NCBI RefSeq assembly: GCF_900110575.1
Contig: NZ_FOEF01000017.1
Coordinates: 1 to 64,000 of the forward strand
Length of the DNA: 64,000 nucleotides
Direction: 5' to 3'
DNA from: Amycolatopsis saalfeldensis
GTDB taxonomy: Bacteria; Actinomycetota; Actinomycetes; Mycobacteriales; Pseudonocardiaceae
The notes beneath the pieces are model-generated. The model saw only the letters and a program-made list of their open reading frames with translations, was not told where the DNA came from and did not search any database. Of this stretch, positions 51,130 through 61,752 are shown one piece after another. A program made the position numbers and the translations under genes. Positions within the stretch are counted from its first letter, which is position 1. Every line of letters starts with the position of its first letter.

Positions 51130-52590
51130 ATGACAGCAGTCGGGAGAAGGACGTTCCTGCGGGCGGCCGGGCTCACGGCGGTCGGCGCGGTGGCCGCGGC
51201 GTGCGCGCCGGGCAAGGGCAGCCCGCCGGCCGCGCCGAGCAGCAGCGCCATGCCGTCGTCACCGCCGCCGGCCAGCACCAGACCGTCCGGGCCGCCGGAC
51301 TGGAACGCGTTGCGCGACAAGCTCAGCGGCGATCTCCTGCTGTCGGCCGACGGCCAGTTCGCCACCGCCAAGCGCGCGTTCAACCCGCTGTTCGACAGCC
51401 ACAACCCGGCCGCCGTCGCGAAGATCGGCAAGCCCGAGGACGTGCAGGCGTGCCTCGCCGCCGCCGCCGGACGGCTCCCGATCGCCGCGCGCAGCGGCGG
51501 TCACAGCTACGCGGGCTACTCGGTGCCCGAAGGCGGGCTGGTGCTCGACGTCGGCGCACTGTCCCAAGTGGACGTCCAAGGCGACCGGGTGACGATCGGC
51601 GCGGGCGCTCGGCTCAAGGACGTCTACGCCGCGCTGGCCAAGGCCGGCCGGTGCCTGCCCGCGGGCTCCTGCCCGACGGTCGGCATCGCCGGGCTCACCC
51701 TCGGCGGCGGGATCGGCGTGCTGGCCCGCAAATACGGGCTTACCTGCGACCACCTCACCTCCGCGCAGGTGGTGACCGCCGACGGCAAGCTGCGCACGGC
51801 CGACGCCGGCACCGAGCCGGACCTGTTCTGGGCCCTGCGCGGCGGCGGTGGCGGCAACTTCGGCGTGGTCACCTCGTTCACGTTCAGCACCGATCCGGCG
51901 CCGGACATCACCGTCTTCTCGCTGCACTTCCCGGGCGGGGCGGCGGCCGAAACGCTGGACGCGTGGCAGCGGTGGCTGCCGACCACCCCGCCCGAGCTGT
52001 GGTCGAACATCGTCGTGTCCGGCGGTTCTCCGGTGCAGTGCAGGATCGGCGGCGCGTTCGTCGGCGGCTCGTCCGCGCTCACGGCGCTGCTGGGCAAGCT
52101 GGAGGCCACCCCGTCGAGCCGCACCATGAAATCCCTGAGCTACTCGGGCGCGATGGACTACTTCTCCGGCAGCTCCAGCCGGCAGACCTTCGTGGCCTCG
52201 TCTCGGATCATCACCGACCCGGTGGCCGGCGCGAAGGTGAGCGACCTCGCGTCCGGCCACAAGGGCATGGACCTGCTGATCGACGGCCTCGGCGGCGCGG
52301 TCGCGAACCTCGCGCCGTCGGACACCGCGTTCTGGCACCGCAAGGCGCTGGCCAGCGTGCAGGTCTACGCGCCGGCGACGGCCGGGAACCGCTCGTCGGT
52401 CGCGAAGTCGGTGTCCACTGTGGTCAGTGGGCTCGCCGGCGCGGGCGCCGCCGGCGGCTACGTCAACTACATCGACCCGGACCTGCCGGACTGGAAAACC
52501 GCGTACTACGGCGACAACGCCGCCCGGCTCGAGAAGGTCGCGAAGACCTACGACCCGGACGGCGTGTTCAAGTTCGCCCAGTCCTTGTGA
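51130..52590 (+). CDS. Tat-exported FAD-linked oxidase (berberine-bridge-like)
   Basis: A 486-residue protein with a Tat signal GRRTFLRAAGLTAVG and a lipobox-like AAAC, so it is exported folded and probably lipid-anchored. FAD domain: ARSGGHSYAGYS (His for covalent FAD) and GSCPTVGIAGLTLGGGIGVL (Cys for a second covalent bond), so bicovalent flavin is likely. The C-terminal BBE region is YVNYIDPDLPDWKTAYYG...YDPDGVFKF. It oxidises an unknown sugar or alcohol. Confidence 0.9.
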   Translation: MTAVGRRTFLRAAGLTAVGAVAAACAPGKGSPPAAPSSSAMPSSPPPASTRPSGPPDWNALRDKLSGDLLLSADGQFATAKRAFNPLFDSHNPAAVAKIGKPEDVQACLAAAAGRLPIAARSGGHSYAGYSVPEGGLVLDVGALSQVDVQGDRVTIGAGARLKDVYAALAKAGRCLPAGSCPTVGIAGLTLGGGIGVLARKYGLTCDHLTSAQVVTADGKLRTADAGTEPDLFWALRGGGGGNFGVVTSFTFSTDPAPDITVFSLHFPGGAAAETLDAWQRWLPTTPPELWSNIVVSGGSPVQCRIGGAFVGGSSALTALLGKLEATPSSRTMKSLSYSGAMDYFSGSSSRQTFVASSRIITDPVAGAKVSDLASGHKGMDLLIDGLGGAVANLAPSDTAFWHRKALASVQVYAPATAGNRSSVAKSVSTVVSGLAGAGAAGGYVNYIDPDLPDWKTAYYGDNAARLEKVAKTYDPDGVFKFAQSL

Positions 52591-52594
52591 CGGC

Positions 52595-54040
52595 TTAGAG
52601 GTCCACCCCGGTGAAGACCGTCACGCGTTCCTCGGTGAAGTCGTTCATCGCCGACAGCACGCCCTCGCGGCCGACGCCGGAGCCCTTCACGCCGCCGTAG
52701 GGCATCTGGTCGGCCCGGTAGGACGGCACGTCGCCGATGATCACGCCGCCGACCTCCAGCTCGGCCGAGGCGTGGAAGGCGAGCTGGACGTCGCTGGTGA
52801 AGACGCCGGCCTGCAGCCCGTAGGCCGAGGCGTTGACGGCGGCGAAGGCCTCGTCCACACCGTCCACAACGGACACCGCGAGCACCGGTCCGAAGATCTC
52901 CTCGGCCCAGGCCTTCGCCTCCGGCGGGACGTCGGTGAGCAGGGTCGGGGCCACCGTCGCGCCGTCGCGGGTGCCGCCGGTGAGCACCTTCGCGCCCTCG
53001 GCCACCGCCTCGTCCACCCACGCGACGATCCGCTCGGCGGCGGCCTCGTCGACCACGGGCCCGACGTCGGTGTTGCGGTCGTACGGGTCGCCGGTCTGCT
53101 GGGCCTCGACGGCCTCCACCAGGGCGGGCACGAACTCGTCGGCGACCGCGGCGTCCACGATCACCCGCTGCACCGCGATGCAGGACTGGCCGGCCTGGTA
53201 GTTGCCGAAGGTCGCGATGCGGTGCGCGGCGCCCTCGGGGTCCGGCCAGTCGCGCAGGACGACGGCCGCGGCGTTGCCGCCCAGCTCCAGCACCACGTGC
53301 TTGCGCGGCGCGGCGTCCGCGATCGACCAGCCGACCGGGCCGGAGCCGGTGAACGACACCACGGGCAGCCGCGGGTCGGCGACCAGCGCCTGTGTCTCGG
53401 CGTTGCCCAGCGGCAGCACGGAGAACGCGCCCTCGGGCAGCTCGGTCTCGCCCAGGATCTCGCCGAGGACCAGCGCGGACAGCGGGGTGCGCGGCGCGGG
53501 CTTGACGATGATCGGCGCGCCGACCGCCAGCGCCGGCGCCACCTTGTGCGCCACCAGGTTCAGCGGGAAGTTGAACGGCGCGATGCCCAGCACCGGGCCG
53601 CGGGGCACCCGCCGCGTGAGCGCGAGGCGCGCGTCGCCGGCCGGGTCGCTGTCGAGCCGCTGGACGTCGCCGGTGAAGCGGCGGGCCTCCTCGGCGGCGA
53701 TGCGGAACACCGACACCGCACGGCTCACCTCGGCTTCGGCCCACTTCAGCGGCTTGCCGTTCTCGGCGGTGATGATCTCGGCGATCTCTTCGGCGCGCGC
53801 CTGCAGACCGCGGGAGACGTGTTCGAGCGCCTTGGCGCGGACGTGCGCGGGGCTGTGGCGGAACTCCTTCGCCACGCCGGCCGCGGCGGCCACCGCGCGT
53901 TCGGTCTGCTCGGGTCCGGGCACAGCGACGGTCGCGACCTCGCTGCCGTCGTACGGGTGGTGCACCGTCAGTGTCGCGACGCCCTGCTCCGGCCGCCCGG
54001 CGATCCACGACGGCCGCGGTTCCGGGGTGATCATGTCCAT
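52595..54040 (-). CDS. NAD(P)-dependent aldehyde dehydrogenase
   Basis: A 481-residue ALDH: NFPLNLVAHKVAPALAVG, VVSFTGSGPVG, Glu in LELGGNA, catalytic Cys in NYQAGQSCIAVQR, EEIFGPVLAV, and MPYGGVKGSGVGREG. It oxidises an aldehyde to an acid and may act with the alcohol dehydrogenase encoded upstream. ATG 54040 was chosen because TACCTT ends 7 bases before it. It is convergent with the flavin oxidase gene. Confidence 0.93.
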   Translation of the reverse strand: MDMITPEPRPSWIAGRPEQGVATLTVHHPYDGSEVATVAVPGPEQTERAVAAAAGVAKEFRHSPAHVRAKALEHVSRGLQARAEEIAEIITAENGKPLKWAEAEVSRAVSVFRIAAEEARRFTGDVQRLDSDPAGDARLALTRRVPRGPVLGIAPFNFPLNLVAHKVAPALAVGAPIIVKPAPRTPLSALVLGEILGETELPEGAFSVLPLGNAETQALVADPRLPVVSFTGSGPVGWSIADAAPRKHVVLELGGNAAAVVLRDWPDPEGAAHRIATFGNYQAGQSCIAVQRVIVDAAVADEFVPALVEAVEAQQTGDPYDRNTDVGPVVDEAAAERIVAWVDEAVAEGAKVLTGGTRDGATVAPTLLTDVPPEAKAWAEEIFGPVLAVSVVDGVDEAFAAVNASAYGLQAGVFTSDVQLAFHASAELEVGGVIIGDVPSYRADQMPYGGVKGSGVGREGVLSAMNDFTEERVTVFTGVDL

Positions 54041-54047
54041 ACGCACC

Positions 54048-54053
54048 AAGGTA
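54048..54053 (-). promoter_or_regulatory. -10 box for leaderless aldehyde dehydrogenase transcript
   Basis: TACCTT on the minus strand, 7 bases before ATG 54040; supports separate transcription from the upstream alcohol dehydrogenase. Confidence 0.5.
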
Positions 54054-54088
54054 TTCGGGCCGGGGTCCGGCCGGTCGGACCCCCACCC

Positions 54089-54118
54089 GTCCGGGGCAAC
54101 GAGCGCGTCGCCCCGGAC
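54089..54118 (-). terminator. Hairpin after alcohol dehydrogenase
   Basis: GTCCGGGGC / GCCCCGGAC arms with a 12-base loop, 8 bases after the stop; no T-run. Confidence 0.5.
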
Positions 54119-54125
54119 GTCGTCG

Positions 54126-55160
54126 TCACGGCTTGACGAGCACCTTCAGCGCCTCGCGGTCGGCCATCGCCCGGTAGCCCGCGGGCACCTCGGACAGGCC
54201 GATGGTGCGGTCGAAGACCCGACCGGGCTGGTAGCGGCCCTCCAGGACGTCGGGCAGCAGCTCCGGGATGTACTGCCGCGCCGGGGCGACGCCGCCGGTG
54301 ATGGTGATGTTGCCGGTGAAGACCGGACGGCCGATCGGGCCCTCCGCGTACTGCGGCACGCCGACGCGGCTCAGCGCGCCGCCCGCGCGCACCACGCCGA
54401 GGCCCATCTCGAACGCCGGCTTCGTGCCCACGCACTCCAGCACGGTGTGCGTGCCGCGGCCGCCCGTCAGCTCGCGGACCAGCGCGATGCCCTCCTCGCC
54501 GCGCTCGGCGACCACGTCCGTCGCGCCGAACTCGCGGCCCAGCTCGGTGCGCTTCTCGTGGCGTCCCATGAGGACGATCCGCTCGGCGCCCAGCCGGTGC
54601 GCGGCCAGCACCGCGGACAGGCCCACCGCGCCGTCGCCGATCACCGTGACGGTCTTGCCCTTCGCCACCCCCGCGGTGACGGCAGCGTGGTGGCCGGTGG
54701 AGAAGACGTCCGAGAGCGTCAGCATCGAGGCCAGCAGCTCGTCGTCCTCGGTGTGCGGCAGCTGCACCAGCGTGCCGTCGGCCTGCGGCACGCGCACGAT
54801 CTCGCCCTGGCCGCCGTCGACGCCGTTCGCGCCCCAGCCGCCGCCGTGCAGGCAGGAGGTCTGCAGGCCCTCCTGGCAGAACTCGCAGGTGTTGTCGGAG
54901 TAGAGGAACGGCGCGACGACGAGGTCGCCCCGGCGCACGCTCGTCACGTCCGCACCGGTCTCCTCGACGATGCCGAGGAACTCGTGGCCGATCCGGCGGC
55001 CCTGCTCCTGCGCCGGCATGCTGCCGTATGGCCAGAGGTCGCTGCCGCAGATGCACGACCGGACGACGCGGACCACGGCGTCCGTCGGCTCGACCAGCTT
55101 CGGGTCCGGCACCGTCTCCACGCGGACATCGCCGGCACCGTAGATGAGAGTCGCTCGCAT
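54126..55160 (-). CDS. Zinc-dependent alcohol dehydrogenase
   Basis: A 344-residue MDR enzyme: catalytic zinc site CICGSDLWPYG and GHEFLGIVEE; structural zinc Cys in DNTCEFCQEGLQTSC; Rossmann loop VIGDGAVGLSAVLAA. It has three visible Cys in the structural lobe instead of four, so that zinc may be lost. ATG 55160 has AAAGGA upstream. It is probably paired functionally with the aldehyde dehydrogenase. Confidence 0.92.
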   Translation of the reverse strand: MRATLIYGAGDVRVETVPDPKLVEPTDAVVRVVRSCICGSDLWPYGSMPAQEQGRRIGHEFLGIVEETGADVTSVRRGDLVVAPFLYSDNTCEFCQEGLQTSCLHGGGWGANGVDGGQGEIVRVPQADGTLVQLPHTEDDELLASMLTLSDVFSTGHHAAVTAGVAKGKTVTVIGDGAVGLSAVLAAHRLGAERIVLMGRHEKRTELGREFGATDVVAERGEEGIALVRELTGGRGTHTVLECVGTKPAFEMGLGVVRAGGALSRVGVPQYAEGPIGRPVFTGNITITGGVAPARQYIPELLPDVLEGRYQPGRVFDRTIGLSEVPAGYRAMADREALKVLVKP

Positions 55161-55283
55161 GAAGGTCCTTTCCGTGATTCGGCTTCACCTGTTGTTAGTC
55201 GATCCGGCCGCGATTCATTCCACGTGACGCATGCCGTGGGTCACTGATGACAAATGTCCGGGGTGCCCCGCGGCGGCCGGACC

Positions 55284-55289
55284 TACCTT
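55284..55289 (+). promoter_or_regulatory. -10 box for leaderless rhomboid transcript
   Basis: TACCTT, 6 bases before ATG 55296. Confidence 0.5.
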
Positions 55290-55295
55290 CAGAGC

Positions 55296-55949
55296 ATGAA
55301 CACCTCGGCGACATCGCGCTGGCACGAGAACCCGTTCGTGGCCGTTGTCGACCGCATCGGCACGCAGCGCAGGCCGGTGCTCACCGGGACTGTGGCCGTG
55401 GTCACCGCCTTGGCGCTCGTCGCGCAGCTCGTGCACCCCGCCCTGTTCGACCAGTTCCGCCGCGACGGCGCGGCCATCGACGCCGGCCAGTGGTGGCGCC
55501 TGGTCACCGGCATGTTCTTCCAGGACGGCAAGCTGCTCGGCGGACTGTTCAACCTGGTGGCCCTGGTCGTCCTCGGCACGCTTGCCGAGCGTTATTTCGG
55601 CCGGGCGCGGTGGTTTGTCCTGTACTTCGGCTGCGGCTTGTTCGGGCAGTTCCTGAGCTACGTCTGGCTGCAGCCGGTCGGGGCGGGGAACTCGATGTGC
55701 GTCGCGGGCCTGCTCGGGGCGCTCGCCGTCGCGCTGTTGCGGGCGCCGTCGCGGCACGGGGTGGAGCTGCCGAGACCGGCCTTCCTCGCGTCGCTGCTGG
55801 TGCTTCCGCTCGCGCTGCTCGACACGCTGCTGCACGACAACCACGGGATGCCGGCGCTGCTGGGGATGGCGCTGGGCTTCCTGCTGCTGCCGAAGGACCA
55901 GGGGGACGCCGGGGGTGGGGCGGTCCGGCCCGTTCACCGAGGGGGGTGA
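55296..55949 (+). CDS. Rhomboid-family membrane protein
   Basis: A 217-residue polytopic protein with the rhomboid layout: WWRLVTGMF, LFNLVALVVLGTLAERYFGR, a candidate catalytic Ser in GAGNSMCVAGLLGAL and a candidate His in LLHDNHGMPALLGMALGF. The usual GxSG reads GNSM, so activity is uncertain. ATG 55296 is placed by the -10 box. Confidence 0.78.
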   Translation: MNTSATSRWHENPFVAVVDRIGTQRRPVLTGTVAVVTALALVAQLVHPALFDQFRRDGAAIDAGQWWRLVTGMFFQDGKLLGGLFNLVALVVLGTLAERYFGRARWFVLYFGCGLFGQFLSYVWLQPVGAGNSMCVAGLLGALAVALLRAPSRHGVELPRPAFLASLLVLPLALLDTLLHDNHGMPALLGMALGFLLLPKDQGDAGGGAVRPVHRGG

Positions 55950-55964
55950 GCGGGCCGGACCGCC
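55919..55964. terminator. Bidirectional hairpin between rhomboid and DinB genes
   Basis: A perfect 14-bp stem (GGCGGTCCGGCCCG arms) with an 18-base loop that includes the rhomboid stop codon. It stands between convergent genes. Confidence 0.65.
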
Positions 55965-55973
55965 TCGTCGGCG

Positions 55974-56528
55974 TCAGCGCACCGGGCGGTTGCGGTAGAG
56001 GTCGCGCAACAAGAGGATCTCCGCGCCGTGGTGGATCGCCTCGCGGTTGATGTGCAGGACCAGCGTGGTCATCGGCGATTCCGCGTACGGGCCCTCCGCC
56101 GGGCCGACCGCGCGCGCCAGCGCCTCGGCGTCCAGGCCGCGAACGCCCGCGCTCCAGGAGGCGTACGCGTCGTCGAGCTGCTTGATCCCCTCGGCCGCGG
56201 TGCCGGCGTACGGGAACGAGTCGTAGCTCATCGGCGGCCCGCCGAAGTGCGAGGCCGCGCGCATGCCGAACACGCCGACGGTGATGTGGGCCATCCGCCA
56301 GGCGATCGTCGTCACCGGGGGCGGCTCCGGCGCGGGGGCGCTGTAGTCGATGGTGAAATCCGCGGAGCCCCACTCGTCCGGCCCGGTCCGCGGGCGCACG
56401 GTCCAGCAGCCGTCGACGGGCTGCCACAGGTACTCCTCGTCGGTCAGCCCGTCCAGGTGCGGGCGCACGTGGTTAGACCAGTGCCAGTCGAGCTGTTCGT
56501 GCAGTTCGGTGGTCCAAGCGACAGTCAT
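55974..56528 (-). CDS. DinB-superfamily protein
   Basis: A 184-residue four-helix bundle protein: HEQLDWHWSNHVRPHLDGLT, TIAWRMAHITVGVFGMRAA, and VLHINREAIHHGAEILLLRD, giving the His metal triad of DinB/YfiT-like proteins. Possibly a thiol-dependent S-transferase; substrate unknown. ATG 56528 sits 6 bases after a -10 box. Confidence 0.85.
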   Translation of the reverse strand: MTVAWTTELHEQLDWHWSNHVRPHLDGLTDEEYLWQPVDGCWTVRPRTGPDEWGSADFTIDYSAPAPEPPPVTTIAWRMAHITVGVFGMRAASHFGGPPMSYDSFPYAGTAAEGIKQLDDAYASWSAGVRGLDAEALARAVGPAEGPYAESPMTTLVLHINREAIHHGAEILLLRDLYRNRPVR

Positions 56529-56534
56529 GCGGGC

Positions 56535-56540
56535 ACCGTA
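56535..56540 (-). promoter_or_regulatory. -10 box for leaderless DinB transcript
   Basis: TACGGT on the minus strand, 6 bases before ATG 56528. Confidence 0.5.
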
Positions 56541-56647
56541 AGCCCCATCAAGGACAGCCTGCGTCCTCGTTCGTGGGGCAGCGGCGGCGTGACGGGGCCC
56601 ACCTGGGACGATGGGGGGACAAAGCGCTCACCGCCTGGAGGTCTTAG

Positions 56648-58204
<1,557 letters not shown>

Positions 58205-58207
58205 CGG

Positions 58208-58993
58208 ATGTGGATTCTGGGGGCGCTGCTGATCATCGCGTCAGTGGCGGGTTTCGTCTGGATGCGGGCGACCAAGAGCGAGCTGTACGCGATGATCGGT
58301 ACGGAGACGTTGAGCTTCCCGGAGCTGGAGGACCTGCGCCGGGTCTCCGATGAGCTGGGCGGGCGCGGCGGGTTCCGCAAGGTCACCGAGGTGGTCGGCG
58401 CCGCCCAACCGCGTCCCGAAGGCCCGCTGACCGCGGAGGTCAGCAAAACGCCGTGCGTCTGGTACCGCTACCAGATCGAGCGCGAGTACGAGCACGTCGT
58501 GTACCGCGACGGTCGGCGCCGCCGGTCTAGGCGCACCGAGAAGGTCGCGGACCACACCTCGAACGAGGGTTACGCGCTGATCGACGAGCAGGGCCGCACC
58601 ATCGGGGTCGCGCCGGACGGGACCCGGCCCGAGGCCGTCGAGCAGACGGTGAACCGGTTCGAGCCCTACCACGGCGGCGACCAGTCGTTCGAGCTGTTCG
58701 GCCTCCGGCTGCCCGCGATGTTCGGCGGCAACCAGGACTCGACCATCGGCTATCGCTACCGCGAATGGCTCATCCGGCCGGGCACCCGCCTGTATGTCCT
58801 CGGCGAGGCCCACGACGCCGCCGGCCCGCTGGTGATCGGCAAACCCCAGTCAGGCGGGCACTTCCTCATCGCGGCCAAAACCGAGGAGGAGCTGCGGGCC
58901 GACCGGACCCGTCGCCACAAGCTCCTCGCGGCCGGGGTGCTGATCGCGTTCGTCGTGGGAATCGCGCTGATCGTGGTCGGGATCATCAAGTAG
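58208..58993 (+). CDS. GIDE-domain membrane protein (E3 ligase-like)
   Basis: A 261-residue protein with an N-terminal helix (WILGALLIIASVAGFVWM) and a C-terminal helix (LLAAGVLIAFVVGIALIVVG) flanking a ~200-residue domain: KTPCVWYRYQIEREYEHV, GYRYREWLIRPGTRLYVLG, and SGGHFLIAAKTEEEL. This is the bacterial GIDE domain, named after a eukaryotic mitochondrial E3 ligase; no RING is present here. It lies 3 bases after guaA. Function in bacteria is unknown. Confidence 0.8.
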   Translation: MWILGALLIIASVAGFVWMRATKSELYAMIGTETLSFPELEDLRRVSDELGGRGGFRKVTEVVGAAQPRPEGPLTAEVSKTPCVWYRYQIEREYEHVVYRDGRRRRSRRTEKVADHTSNEGYALIDEQGRTIGVAPDGTRPEAVEQTVNRFEPYHGGDQSFELFGLRLPAMFGGNQDSTIGYRYREWLIRPGTRLYVLGEAHDAAGPLVIGKPQSGGHFLIAAKTEEELRADRTRRHKLLAAGVLIAFVVGIALIVVGIIK

Positions 58994-59008
58994 GGACGTT
59001 GTTCGCCG

Positions 59009-59245
59009 TTACGGCCGTCGTTTGCGGAACGACGCGCCCAGCAGCAGCACCCCGACGAACACCGCGCCGCCCGCGAGGATCCAGCGGAAGTCGAAGGTCG
59101 GCAACCAGCTGGCGCCGTCGGAGAGCACGTACGCGGACACGAGCAGGATCGCGATGCCGGCGATCAGGGTGAACACGTCCACCCCGCGTCGCGCCGGGCG
59201 GCGCTGCTGGTCGGAATCCGAGTAGGCGTAAGGGTTTTCAGCCAC
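59009..59245 (-). CDS. Small two-helix membrane protein
   Basis: A 78-residue protein: polar N-terminus AENPYAYSDSDQQRRPARR, two membrane helices (FTLIAGIAILLVSAYVLS; WILAGGAVFVGVLLLGASF) and a basic end. GTG 59245 overlaps the end of the PspC gene by eight bases, so the two are co-expressed. Confidence 0.75.
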   Translation of the reverse strand: MAENPYAYSDSDQQRRPARRGVDVFTLIAGIAILLVSAYVLSDGASWLPTFDFRWILAGGAVFVGVLLLGASFRKRRP

Positions 59246-60542
59246 GTCGCACCTCCACGTCGCCCACGCCGTTCGAGACGTGGAGGGTGATCTTCTGGCC
59301 ACCGGAGCCGTCTTCGCCGAGTTCGGTGCCGGTGATGGGGGCCTGGCCGACGCCGTCGCCGGAGTGGCCGAGGCAGTTCACGCTGCCCGCGGTGTTCTTG
59401 CAGTCGAACGTGACGTCGGCGTTCGCGGGGACCGTCACGACGGTGTCGCCGGCGCCGTTGGACACCGTGGTGGTGATCGGGCCGGTGAGCGGCAGCTGGG
59501 TCAGGTCGAGCCGGAGGTTGCCCGCCGCGTGCTGGTAGACCGGCTGCAGTTCCGCGGCCGAGCGCGGGGTGGCGGTCAGGTCGCCGACACCGCCCCGCAG
59601 GTCGAGGCCGGTGAACGGGCTCGTGGTCAGGATCATCCCGACGATCGCCAGCGGCACCGCCAGCCCGATCAGGCCGCGTGAGCCGCGGACGAACGCGCCC
59701 GCCACCATGCCGACGCCCAGCACGCCGAGCACGAGGCCGATGATGTGCTGTACGGAGAACCAGTCGACGCCGTTGAGGTTGAGCACCACGCCGACGCCGG
59801 CCACGATCACGGCCGTCCCCAAGGCCATCGAGCCGATCTTCGACTTCGGCCGTCGCGACTGCGGCGGGAGCGGTTCCTCGTAGGAGGGCGGCGGGGGCGA
59901 CGGTGCCGCCGGGTCGGGCAGGTCCCAGCTCCCGGGCGAGGCCGCGAGCGGGTCCCAGTCCGGTGCGGCCGTGCCGGTCGCGGTGGTGGTGTCGGTCATC
60001 GTGAACGCTCCGGTTCCGGTCGCGGTCTGCGCCGTCGCATAGGGAACGGCGGGGGCCGGGCGGTTGTACTGGCCGCGGCTGCGGTGCAGGAAGTAGAGGC
60101 CGATGGACAGCAGCGCGAGGCCGATCAGCCCGCCGCCGTCGAACCAGCCGCCGGTGCCGAACCAGCCGCCGCCGAACGTCCAGCCGACGACCGGGATCAG
60201 GGCCACGCAGAGCACCACCGTGAACCCCGTGGTCATCGACGAGCGCCCCCGGCCGACCATCGACTCGAAGCCGGACACGTCGTCGCCCTCGCCCGGGAAG
60301 AGCAGCCAGCCCAGCAGGTAGAACACCAGCCCGAACCCGCCGAACACGGTCGCCGCCACCAACGCGACCCGGATCACCACGGGATCGATCCCGTACCGAT
60401 GCCCCAGCCCCGCCGCGACCCCGGCCACCTTCCGCCCCGCCTGCGGCCGCCGGGGCCTGCTGACCCAGAAATCCTTGACGGTCTCCTCGAACCCGTTGAG
60501 CGGATTCGTCTTCGGAGCCCGCGCCTCGTTCGCACCACTCAT
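59238..60542 (-). CDS. PspC-domain envelope stress protein with LiaF-like C-terminus
   Basis: A 434-residue protein. The PspC domain (KVAGVAAGLGHRYGIDPVVI, VFYLLGWLLFPG) is followed by more helices, a Pro/Thr linker, three or more further helices (~260-330), and an extracytoplasmic beta domain (NADVTFDCKNTAGSVNCLG; ITLHVSNGVGDVEV) like YvqF/LiaF. Such proteins restrain a cell-wall stress sensor kinase. ATG 60542 (MSGANEAR) is preferred; ATG 60554 is possible. Confidence 0.85.
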   Translation of the reverse strand: MSGANEARAPKTNPLNGFEETVKDFWVSRPRRPQAGRKVAGVAAGLGHRYGIDPVVIRVALVAATVFGGFGLVFYLLGWLLFPGEGDDVSGFESMVGRGRSSMTTGFTVVLCVALIPVVGWTFGGGWFGTGGWFDGGGLIGLALLSIGLYFLHRSRGQYNRPAPAVPYATAQTATGTGAFTMTDTTTATGTAAPDWDPLAASPGSWDLPDPAAPSPPPPSYEEPLPPQSRRPKSKIGSMALGTAVIVAGVGVVLNLNGVDWFSVQHIIGLVLGVLGVGMVAGAFVRGSRGLIGLAVPLAIVGMILTTSPFTGLDLRGGVGDLTATPRSAAELQPVYQHAAGNLRLDLTQLPLTGPITTTVSNGAGDTVVTVPANADVTFDCKNTAGSVNCLGHSGDGVGQAPITGTELGEDGSGGQKITLHVSNGVGDVEVRRG

Positions 60543-60608
60543 ACCGAAAAGCATGCTCGACGAGCGCGCCGCCCACATCGGGGATGGTCCCTGATGTTCG
60601 GCTCAGGG

Positions 60609-61157
60609 TCAGGCGGGTGGGAGGAGGGGCTCGAGTTTCGTGGCCAGGTCCTCGGCGGTTTGACAGGCACCGGTGGTATCAGATCCAGACTCGACGTCGA
60701 GTATCGCGCGCGACTGCGGGGCGACGGCCATGGTGATCGAACACTGGCCCGACGTGCCCAGCGGTTCAGGTTGTTCGATGGACGGGCGGTTGTTGACCTT
60801 GCCGCCGCGTGCGGTACCGGGGTTGCTGACGTTCTCGTCGTAGGCCCGTCCTTCTTGGAGGAACAGGCCGACATTCATGCCCCGCACGGTTCCGACGCTC
60901 GGCTTCTGGGATGTGCACGATCGTTGCGGCTGTGCGACCGAAGGGGTGGCTTTGGGGAAGCCCTTTCCGGCGAGGGTCTTGTCGAGCAGAGTGCATTGGT
61001 CTCTGGACGCGAACGGATTCGCAGAGGTGGGGCTGCTGGCCGGCGATGACGGTGTGTTGGGGCTGGCGGTTCCCCCGACTGAACCGTCGCATCCGGCGAG
61101 CAGGATCGCTGCGGCTGCGGCTGTCAGCAGGGTCTTCCTGGCTCCCGGAGTGCTCAC
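60609..61157 (-). CDS. DUF3558-type lipoprotein
   Basis: A 182-residue protein with signal and lipobox (LTAAAAAILLAGC), a Ser/Pro/Thr linker, and a small domain with four Cys (RDQCTLLD; RSCTSQ; GQCSITM; GACQTAEDL), likely two disulphides. GTG 61157 overlaps the upstream gene stop. DUF3558 proteins of Pseudonocardiaceae are often paired with small ESX-like proteins, as here. Confidence 0.8.
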   Translation of the reverse strand: MSTPGARKTLLTAAAAAILLAGCDGSVGGTASPNTPSSPASSPTSANPFASRDQCTLLDKTLAGKGFPKATPSVAQPQRSCTSQKPSVGTVRGMNVGLFLQEGRAYDENVSNPGTARGGKVNNRPSIEQPEPLGTSGQCSITMAVAPQSRAILDVESGSDTTGACQTAEDLATKLEPLLPPA

Positions 61158-61564
61158 TGCTCGTTCAGTTCCTTGTTGAGTTCGGCGAAGGAGACGCTGT
61201 GTGCGTCCTCGGTCTCGCGGTAGTTCTTCCGGGCAATGGTCAGAGCTTCCAGCGCTTGTTGAACGCCTTTATGCATGAGGTCGAGGTTCGGCAGCAGTGA
61301 CTGTGGATCCCCGTTTGCGACTTTTACGTTGAAGTCCGCAACTGCCTGGGCGTAGGTGGACGATCCCATCTGTGCGGCACTGGCAAGTGTGTGCAGATCG
61401 TGGGTCATCTTGTCATAACCATCAAGGAAGAAGTTGCAGGCCTTGAGATATGCCTGGAACCCGGCCTCGTTCACTGCAAATGAGCCCTTTTCCGCCAGGC
61501 TCTTCAGTTCTGCACCGCCAGTGTTCACCTTCTGCGCCGCCGCCGTGTTAGTCGGGCCGGCCAA
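61154..61564 (-). CDS. Small helical ESX-like protein paired with DUF3558 lipoprotein
   Basis: A 136-residue all-helical protein (FQAYLKACNFFLDGYDKMTH; TYAQAVADFNVKVANGD; QQALEALTIARKNYRETEDA), with a YRETE near the C-terminus similar to the YxxxD/E secretion signal. No WXG turn. The start is TTG 61564, weakly supported, with TAGGGT just upstream. It is coupled to the lipoprotein gene. Secretion is inference. Confidence 0.65.
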   Translation of the reverse strand: MAGPTNTAAAQKVNTGGAELKSLAEKGSFAVNEAGFQAYLKACNFFLDGYDKMTHDLHTLASAAQMGSSTYAQAVADFNVKVANGDPQSLLPNLDLMHKGVQQALEALTIARKNYRETEDAHSVSFAELNKELNEQ

Positions 61565-61752
61565 CAGACCCTACTTCGCGCTCGTCGCCGAATTCCTCCG
61601 GTCAGGCTACCGAGTGTCTCCGACCGATGACAGCAAGTCGGACCATCCAACGGTGACGAAAAGTAGCCGAACAACTACCCGCACGCCGGATTCCCCCCAG
61701 CGTGGTAAGTGGCATGATCGGCGGCCCTCCATGCCTGGGAAGGTGGTCCCCG

